A DNA stretch of 64,000 bases from Poseidonibacter lekithochrous (GTDB taxonomy: Bacteria > Campylobacterota > Campylobacteria > Campylobacterales > Arcobacteraceae). The position numbers were made by a program, and so were the translations under genes. This document shows positions 58,853-64,000 of this stretch, in pieces. The stretch spans positions 1,674,001 through 1,738,000 of the forward strand of contig NZ_CP054052.1 in assembly GCF_013283835.1 (NCBI RefSeq), read 5' to 3'. The notes below the pieces were generated by a model. That model saw nothing but the letters and a program-made list of their open reading frames with translations. It made no database searches and was not told the origin of the DNA. Within the stretch, counting starts at the first letter, position 1, and each line of letters starts with the position of its first letter.

Positions 58853-61057
58853 ATGCATGATATATTAAAAAAATTAGATTTAACAGACTATATAGAATCT
58901 TTCTCTACACTTTTAGCAAGAGAGAAATCGATCATTTTAGAAGGTGATATAAACCTTCACTACAAACTTATAAACGAACTATCAAACTATGATATAAAAG
59001 CTCCTTTAGAAGTAGAATCTTTAGATAGAGCATTGGTACATATACAAAAACAAGGTATTTTAAAAGTATATGAAATCTATGAATTCGTAAAAATTATAAA
59101 CTATTTCAATTATCTAAGAAGATTTAACTTTGAAGGTAAACTTCAAGAGTGGATTGATAAGATAATAATCCCAACAGAAATAAACAAAATTTGTGATTAC
59201 TTTGATTCAAAATCAAACCTAAAAGATGGTGTTGATGAAGATTACGACATGGTTAAAAATGCCATTTCTAAAAACAAAGAACAAATCAAACAAAGTTTAT
59301 ATAAAACAATCAATTCTAGTAAAGTAAGAACTTATTTAGTTGATTCTCAAGTTCACTATATTAATGGGGAAGAGTGTATTTTAGTTCGAGGTGGATTTAA
59401 CCACGTACTTAAAGCACAAGTTCTTGATAGATCAAACTCTGGATTCTTTTATGTTTTACCTCATAGTGTGGCTTCACTAAAACAATCACAAAATGATTTA
59501 TTAAATAAAAGAGAAGAGATATTACTAAAGGTATGTAAAGAAATTTCTTCAATGTTTGAGAAGAATTTAATGTTCTTAAAATTTATCAATAAAGAGTTTG
59601 ATAGATTCGATCATTACCAAGCAAGACTATTTTTTGCAAAAATAGATGATAAAAACTTTATTTTGCCATCAAAGAAAAAACAAAATAAACTTGTGAATTT
59701 CTCACATCCAGCTCTAAGTGATGCCAAACCTATTTCTATTGATTTTACTAAATCAGTAGTTATGATTACAGGGGTAAACGCCGGTGGTAAAACTATGATG
59801 TTAAAATCAATTTTATCAGCTGTTTTACTTTCAAAATACTTACTTCCATACAAAGCCTCAAAAGAGACAACAGTAGGAACATTCAAAAGTATTAATGCTG
59901 TATTAGATGACCCTCAAAGTGTAAAAAATGATATTTCTACATTTGCAGGAAGAATGGTTGAGTTCTCAAAACTATTTGGTTCTAAAATGGCAATTGTTGG
60001 AGTTGATGAGATTGAATTAGGTACAGATTCTGATGAAGCTGCTTCTTTATTCAAAGTAATTATTGAAGAATTAATGCAAAGAGATATCAAAGTAATTATT
60101 ACAACTCACCACAAAAGACTAGCTGCTCTTATGGCTGCAAATGATGATGTAGAGTTAATTGCTGCACTTTATGATGAAGAGAATCAAAAACCAACTTATG
60201 AGTTCTTACAAGGAACTATTGGTAAGTCTTATGCCTTTGAAACTGCATCAAGATATGGAATCCCTCATAATGTAGTTAAAAAAGCAAAAGAGGTTTATGG
60301 TGATGATAAAGATAGACTTAATGAATTAATTGAGAGAAGTTCTGAGCTTGAAAAAGAGTATCAATTAAAGATTACAAAACTTGATAGTGAAATTAATAAA
60401 ATGGAAAGACTATCTAGAAACTTACAAGAGCAAAAAGAGTCTTTAGATGATGAGATTTATTCTGAAAAATCAAAACTTCACAAAGAGTACAAAGATGCTA
60501 GAGACGAAGCTAAAAAAGCTATCAAAGCTAAACTAGTAAAAGAATCACATCAACATCTTAATATCTCACATCAAAAAGCAAGTGATATTAAAGCTGCAAA
60601 AGTAGTAGATGCTGTTGAGTTAAAAGTAGGGGATAGAGTAAAATATAGAAGTACAAAAGGTGTTCTTATTTCTGTTAAAGGTAAAAAAGCCTTTATTGAA
60701 AATGATATGGGAATGAAAGTTCAAGTTAAACTTGAAGACCTACAAAGAAGTGGTAATCCACCTAAGATTAAAACACCACCTAAAAAAGCTACTATTACAG
60801 TTCAAAAGCCAGCTTCAGGACATGTAAAACTTGATTTACATGGACAAAGAGCTGATGAAGCTATTGATAACTTAGATAAGTTCTTATCAGATGCATTACT
60901 TGCAGGATTTGATGAAGTTCTTGTTTATCATGGAATTGGTACTGGAAAATTATCTTATGCTGTTAAGAAGTTCTTAGATTCTCATCCAAGTGTTCAAGGC
61001 TACACAGATGCACATCCATCTCAGGGTGGTTTTGGTGCTAAGGTTATCAAATTATAA
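58853..61057 (+). CDS. mutS2: MutS2 family DNA-binding ATPase
   Basis: The 734-residue cytoplasmic protein lacks the MutS mismatch-recognition domain. It has a core/clamp region (about 1-270), the ATPase with Walker A GVNAGGKT (307) and Walker B VGVDEIELGTDSDEA (about 383), a long coiled coil (about 480-580), a KOW-like segment and a C-terminal Smr domain with KLDLHGQR and HGIGTGKL. MutS2 acts on branched DNA or collided ribosomes depending on species; in Helicobacter it suppresses recombination. That is relevant next to a gene full of long identical repeats. ATG 58844 is an in-frame alternative 9 nt upstream; neither start has a ribosome site. Confidence 0.9.
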   Translation: MHDILKKLDLTDYIESFSTLLAREKSIILEGDINLHYKLINELSNYDIKAPLEVESLDRALVHIQKQGILKVYEIYEFVKIINYFNYLRRFNFEGKLQEWIDKIIIPTEINKICDYFDSKSNLKDGVDEDYDMVKNAISKNKEQIKQSLYKTINSSKVRTYLVDSQVHYINGEECILVRGGFNHVLKAQVLDRSNSGFFYVLPHSVASLKQSQNDLLNKREEILLKVCKEISSMFEKNLMFLKFINKEFDRFDHYQARLFFAKIDDKNFILPSKKKQNKLVNFSHPALSDAKPISIDFTKSVVMITGVNAGGKTMMLKSILSAVLLSKYLLPYKASKETTVGTFKSINAVLDDPQSVKNDISTFAGRMVEFSKLFGSKMAIVGVDEIELGTDSDEAASLFKVIIEELMQRDIKVIITTHHKRLAALMAANDDVELIAALYDEENQKPTYEFLQGTIGKSYAFETASRYGIPHNVVKKAKEVYGDDKDRLNELIERSSELEKEYQLKITKLDSEINKMERLSRNLQEQKESLDDEIYSEKSKLHKEYKDARDEAKKAIKAKLVKESHQHLNISHQKASDIKAAKVVDAVELKVGDRVKYRSTKGVLISVKGKKAFIENDMGMKVQVKLEDLQRSGNPPKIKTPPKKATITVQKPASGHVKLDLHGQRADEAIDNLDKFLSDALLAGFDEVLVYHGIGTGKLSYAVKKFLDSHPSVQGYTDAHPSQGGFGAKVIKL

Positions 61058-61097
61058 TAGTTTTCTATTTTAGTACTATTTAAATACCTTTTATCTA

Positions 61098-61103
61098 TAT
61101 AAT
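61098..61103 (+). promoter_or_regulatory. Candidate -10 element for the small ORF
   Basis: TATAAT sits 34 nt before the small ORF's TTG and 15 nt before its AAAGGGA ribosome site, predicting a start near 61110. It is preceded by T-rich sequence without a clear -35. Confidence 0.4.
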
Positions 61104-61131
61104 CCCTCTATAAAATATAAAGGGATTAATA

Positions 61132-61245
61132 TTGGATTTAAATAGTACTGCGTTTGAGATCATTTTTTTTGTTTTGATTTTGTCTGGAATTATATCGGTT
61201 ATGCCATATAGTTTTTGGGTAGTTGTTTTTGAGCGAGAGAAGTGA
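61132..61245 (+). CDS. Small 37-residue single-pass membrane protein
   Basis: The open frame starts at TTG with a strong ribosome site, AAAGGGA, at 61119-61125 and correct spacing. The product is 37 residues: a short N-terminus, one hydrophobic segment (IIFFVLILSGIISVMPYS, about 10-27), a second hydrophobic patch (FWVVVF) and a charged end, EREK. It has its own candidate promoter and ends immediately before a strong hairpin. Context and layout look like a real gene; I do not recognise it. Confidence 0.55.
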   Translation: MDLNSTAFEIIFFVLILSGIISVMPYSFWVVVFEREK

Positions 61246-61246
61246 T

Positions 61247-61283
61247 ATTAAAATAAAAAACTTTAAAAGCTTTTTATTTTAAT
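61247..61283. terminator. AT-rich bidirectional terminator hairpin
   Basis: A perfect 13-bp inverted repeat, ATTAAAATAAAAA (61247-61259) and its complement (61271-61283), has an 11-nt centre that can pair three more bases. T-rich arms on both strands make it usable in both directions. It lies between the convergent small ORF and the minus-strand gene, overlapping the latter's stop codon. Confidence 0.65.
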
Positions 61284-61816
61284 GAAGTAAATGATTGTAG
61301 AGCACACTCTATTCTTTCATTTAAATCTTTTAAGTCTTTGTCCATATAATCTGTTTGGATTTTATAAACTGTATTATTGTTTAGTTTGAATTCTAATAAT
61401 ACATATCCAGCATAAAGTTTACTCTTTTTACCTTTTTTATTTGTATCTTTTTTGTCATTCTCATATAGATAATATTTGATTTCAACTTTCTCATCTTTAA
61501 GTGATTCATTCTTTACAAATTTCTCTAAAACAATCTCTAATCTATTTTGAGCTTCTTTTTCTGATAGTATTTCTTTTAAGTGACTTTTCATATGTTTTGA
61601 GTAATCAACATATGTGTTTATCTTATAATTCTTACTCTCTAGTAAATCAATAGCTTTTATTACGGGTTGATCAGTGAAAACTCTCTCAAATGTAATAGTC
61701 TGAGCTTGACAAGCTAGTCTCTTTTCTTTTGCAACAGTTAGGTTTAGCTTTGTAAAAGCACCATAAAGTCCTAATAGTATTAGTATAATAATTATTAATG
61801 AAATGATATTTCTCAT
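61274..61816 (-). CDS. Hypothetical N-terminally membrane-anchored protein
   Basis: The 180-residue protein has an uncleaved or poorly cleavable hydrophobic N-terminus (IISLIIIILILLGLYGAF, residues 4-21) followed by a soluble, probably periplasmic domain with about 25% Lys/Glu. Visible pieces are TFERVFTDQPVIKAIDLLES, a central helical part, and two strands, VEIKYYLYE and GYVLLEFKLNNNTVYKIQTD. Two cysteines (about 36 and 172) could pair. An AAGGA ribosome site precedes the ATG. It follows the DUF748 gene on the same strand after 105 nt. I do not recognise the family. Confidence 0.75.
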   Translation of the reverse strand: MRNIISLIIIILILLGLYGAFTKLNLTVAKEKRLACQAQTITFERVFTDQPVIKAIDLLESKNYKINTYVDYSKHMKSHLKEILSEKEAQNRLEIVLEKFVKNESLKDEKVEIKYYLYENDKKDTNKKGKKSKLYAGYVLLEFKLNNNTVYKIQTDYMDKDLKDLNERIECALQSFTSLK

Positions 61817-61862
61817 AAGTATTCCTTATATAAAATTAAATTTTATGGAATAATATCAGATA

Positions 61863-61894
61863 ATTATACGTATGTCAAATGACATACGTATAAT
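61863..61894. promoter_or_regulatory. 14-bp perfect palindrome between two minus-strand genes
   Basis: ATTATACGTATGTC (61863-61876), loop AAAT, then the exact complement (61881-61894). Read on either strand, the distal end of the palindrome is TATAAT. On the minus strand that box (61868-61863) could be the -10 of the hypothetical gene starting at 61816. The palindrome could be an operator over that promoter or a hairpin ending the DUF748 transcript. No T-run follows in the minus direction, which weakens the terminator reading. Confidence 0.6.
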
Positions 61895-61921
61895 CTGAAC
61901 TTATATTTACTAGTGTTTAGA

Positions 61922-64000
61922 TTATTTTATATTTGTAAGTTTTAGATCAATATTTGAAGTTTTGTTTTTTGTATTTTTAGTTTTTACACTGTTTGTTAAT
62001 ACAATTTGTTTAGAATTGATCTTATTTTCTTTAATAAGGTATGTTTTGATGTTTTTTATTCTATTTTTAGCCATTTTCTCTAATTGAGCTTTTGTAACTT
62101 TTTCATTAGAAATAAGTTTGTTTTCTAATGATAATGAATAACTATTCACATTTAGTTTATTATTTTTTAAATGTGATTTTTTTACATCTTTTATATCTTT
62201 TTTGATTTTAGAATATGAACTTTCTAATAATGCTAAGTATTTAGCTTTGTAATCTTTGATTAAAGGATTTGGTAGATTCTTTTCAACCATAGCATCAAAT
62301 CTAGCTTTTTTCATAGCTTTTAAGTCTTTGCTTGATTCATAAGAACTTTCAAGTTTTAGAGCTAGTTGTGGTCTTTTATTTAGGATTTTTGTTACCTTAT
62401 CTAAAGTCTCTTTTTGATGTGGAGTTATATCACTCTGACCGTGGTCGAAGTTTACACTTTTGATTTCACTTTCATCAAATCCAAATAAAGCACCTAATAA
62501 TTTAAATGGAGCAGTAATTGCTTTTGTGATTAAGTTTGTAAATGCTTTCCAAATGATTGGTCCTACTGAGAACTTAGGATCGTCAATATTTCCAGATACT
62601 GGGATATTTAAGTCAATTACACCTTTTGAGTCTTCCATAAGTGCTATTGCTAATCCTAGAGGTAATGATACAGCATCTTTACTCTCTACATTTTTACCTA
62701 ATTTGATTTTTGTAATGATAATACTATTTGTTGCATCTAAATCAGATCTTTTGATATTGTATTTTAAATCTAGGCTTAGTTTTCCACTATCTAATTCTTG
62801 CCCAATAAATTTACTTGTATATGGTGAGAAGTTATTCATAGAAATATTTTTAAATCTCATTTGAATATCTGTAAGTATTTTAATATCATTAGGATCTACA
62901 ATACCTGTAATATTAGTAGTACCATATTTATCAACTACACCATCAACTGAAAGTTTTGTTTTTGATGCTTGATTTGTATTGTACTCCGAAATCTTCCCGT
63001 TTAGTTTAGTGATTGTTGTTTTAAATGGTAACGGTAAGTTTTTGTCTTGGAATGTTAAAACTCCATTATTTATATTTACTGGACCAATATCAATAGCTGA
63101 AGCTCGTTTGATATGTTTCTTTCTTTTAGCAACTTCTTTTACTTTTTTTGTCTCTTTTGTAGATTCTTTTTTTGGTAGAGTTACTGTAATGTTTGGTTTG
63201 TTAACATCAACCTTTGTTACTTTTAAAAGCTTTTCATTTCTTATGATATTTTGTACATTTACATTGATATTTTTTACATCAATATTTGTTTTCTCTTTTG
63301 TATTATAAACATTTAAAAATGGCTCTTTTAATAGAATTGATTGAATCTTAATTCCATTTGCATTTTGCGCTAGTTTATTAATAGTAAGATTTAATTTTTG
63401 TGTATTTATCAAGTTATTTGATTTTAAATCAGATACTTTAATTTGGTGTTTGTGGATTTTGATTTTGTTGATGTTTGTATTACCCTTAGAATTTTGTAAT
63501 CCACTTACATTAATATTTCCATTTTTAATATCAATTTTTGTTTTATTTGTTTTATCGTTTATAGATACTTTTTTACTTTGTAATAAAACACTATTAATAT
63601 TCACCTTACTATCTTTCATAGCAATCTTATCTACACTAATAGAAGAGTTTGCAAGAATATCTAGTTTTGCTTTATTATCATTGATAGATAAAGCAGGGTT
63701 GTTAATATAGAATTTATTTACATTGATATCTGAATCATTTACTTTTATTTTACCTACTTTGATTCCGAAGTTTTTATTAGATACTTTTAGATTTGCAACT
63801 CTATCATCGTATGTAAGTTTTGAATTGTTGATCTTAAAATCTGTTACATCAATAATCCATGGTTTCTTAGTTTCTGATTCTTTTGTTTTAACTTCTTCTT
63901 TTTTCTCATCACTTTTTACAGCAGGAGTTTTTACAAGTTTTGAGAAGTTAATTCCTGATTTATTATTGATTGCTAAAATCTGTGGTTTATTGATATTTGT
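61922..64000 (-). CDS. DUF748/AsmA-like envelope protein, 5' partial
   Basis: The frame stays open to the right edge, giving the last 692 residues; the start lies outside. The visible part has many short beta-strand repeats around N-I-N motifs, a Lys/Glu-rich linker, then the family core GPVNINNGVLTFQDKNLP, with later motifs NISMNNFSPYTSKFIGQ, IDLNIPVSGNIDDPKF and a GALFGFDES turn. The end resembles the OmpA-like tail common in DUF748 proteins (VNFDHGQSDITPHQKETLDK). AsmA/DUF748 proteins are inner-membrane-anchored periplasmic bridges implicated in phospholipid movement to the outer membrane. The family is assigned with fair confidence; the specific role is unknown. Confidence 0.8.
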   Translation of the reverse strand, partial: TNINKPQILAINNKSGINFSKLVKTPAVKSDEKKEEVKTKESETKKPWIIDVTDFKINNSKLTYDDRVANLKVSNKNFGIKVGKIKVNDSDINVNKFYINNPALSINDNKAKLDILANSSISVDKIAMKDSKVNINSVLLQSKKVSINDKTNKTKIDIKNGNINVSGLQNSKGNTNINKIKIHKHQIKVSDLKSNNLINTQKLNLTINKLAQNANGIKIQSILLKEPFLNVYNTKEKTNIDVKNINVNVQNIIRNEKLLKVTKVDVNKPNITVTLPKKESTKETKKVKEVAKRKKHIKRASAIDIGPVNINNGVLTFQDKNLPLPFKTTITKLNGKISEYNTNQASKTKLSVDGVVDKYGTTNITGIVDPNDIKILTDIQMRFKNISMNNFSPYTSKFIGQELDSGKLSLDLKYNIKRSDLDATNSIIITKIKLGKNVESKDAVSLPLGLAIALMEDSKGVIDLNIPVSGNIDDPKFSVGPIIWKAFTNLITKAITAPFKLLGALFGFDESEIKSVNFDHGQSDITPHQKETLDKVTKILNKRPQLALKLESSYESSKDLKAMKKARFDAMVEKNLPNPLIKDYKAKYLALLESSYSKIKKDIKDVKKSHLKNNKLNVNSYSLSLENKLISNEKVTKAQLEKMAKNRIKNIKTYLIKENKINSKQIVLTNSVKTKNTKNKTSNIDLKLTNIK

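Overview
The window is AT-rich and reads as a chromosome segment of a Campylobacterota bacterium, most likely of the Arcobacteraceae. That placement is an inference. It rests on base composition, frequent TTG/GTG starts, a BioV-type esterase, a protease-dead FtsH-like AAA protein beside mtaB, and the order aroB-mscS-mtaB-ftsH-like, which I recall from Helicobacter and relatives.

Region 1 (2-33673) is one uninterrupted reading frame that enters from the left edge. It encodes more than 11,220 residues of a giant RTX-type surface protein. It contains three near-identical 2433-bp units, about 19 kb of diverged calcium-binding modules, a non-RTX beta-rich stretch, 3.8 copies of a 933-bp unit, and a C-terminal region fitting type I secretion. 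The N-terminus lies outside the window.

Region 2 (33685-39561) follows on the same strand with almost no gaps: a methyltransferase-TPR-glycosyltransferase fusion, a LapB-like ABC exporter and a LapC/HlyD-like adaptor. Region 3 (39658-50403) is a second tight run: a two-TM Cache-type protein without an output domain, a MotA/TolQ/ExbB-like channel protein, a MotB/TolR/OmpA-like partner, a TolC-like protein carrying four SPOR-like domains and an 11-unit charged-helix repeat, a LapD-like protein with degenerate GGDEF and EAL domains, a lipoprotein and a Sel1-repeat protein. Together these look like a secretion, anchoring and release system for the giant adhesin, with an ion-channel pair added. 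No LapG-type protease is visible.

Region 4 (50467-57279) is conserved housekeeping: tRNA-Glu(UUC), aroB, a large MscS channel, mtaB, the FtsH-like AAA protein, bioV and mog. Most of these abut or overlap.

Region 5 (57280-61057) holds a DASS/SLC13 transporter behind an unusual regulatory region (six ATGT elements at exact 11-bp spacing, then a palindrome inside the promoter spacer), followed by mutS2. Region 6 (61058-64000) has a probable 37-residue membrane protein and a strong AT-rich bidirectional hairpin. On the minus strand lie a membrane-anchored hypothetical gene, a 14-bp perfect palindrome and a DUF748/AsmA-like gene running off the right edge. No insertion sequence, CRISPR array or prophage was seen.
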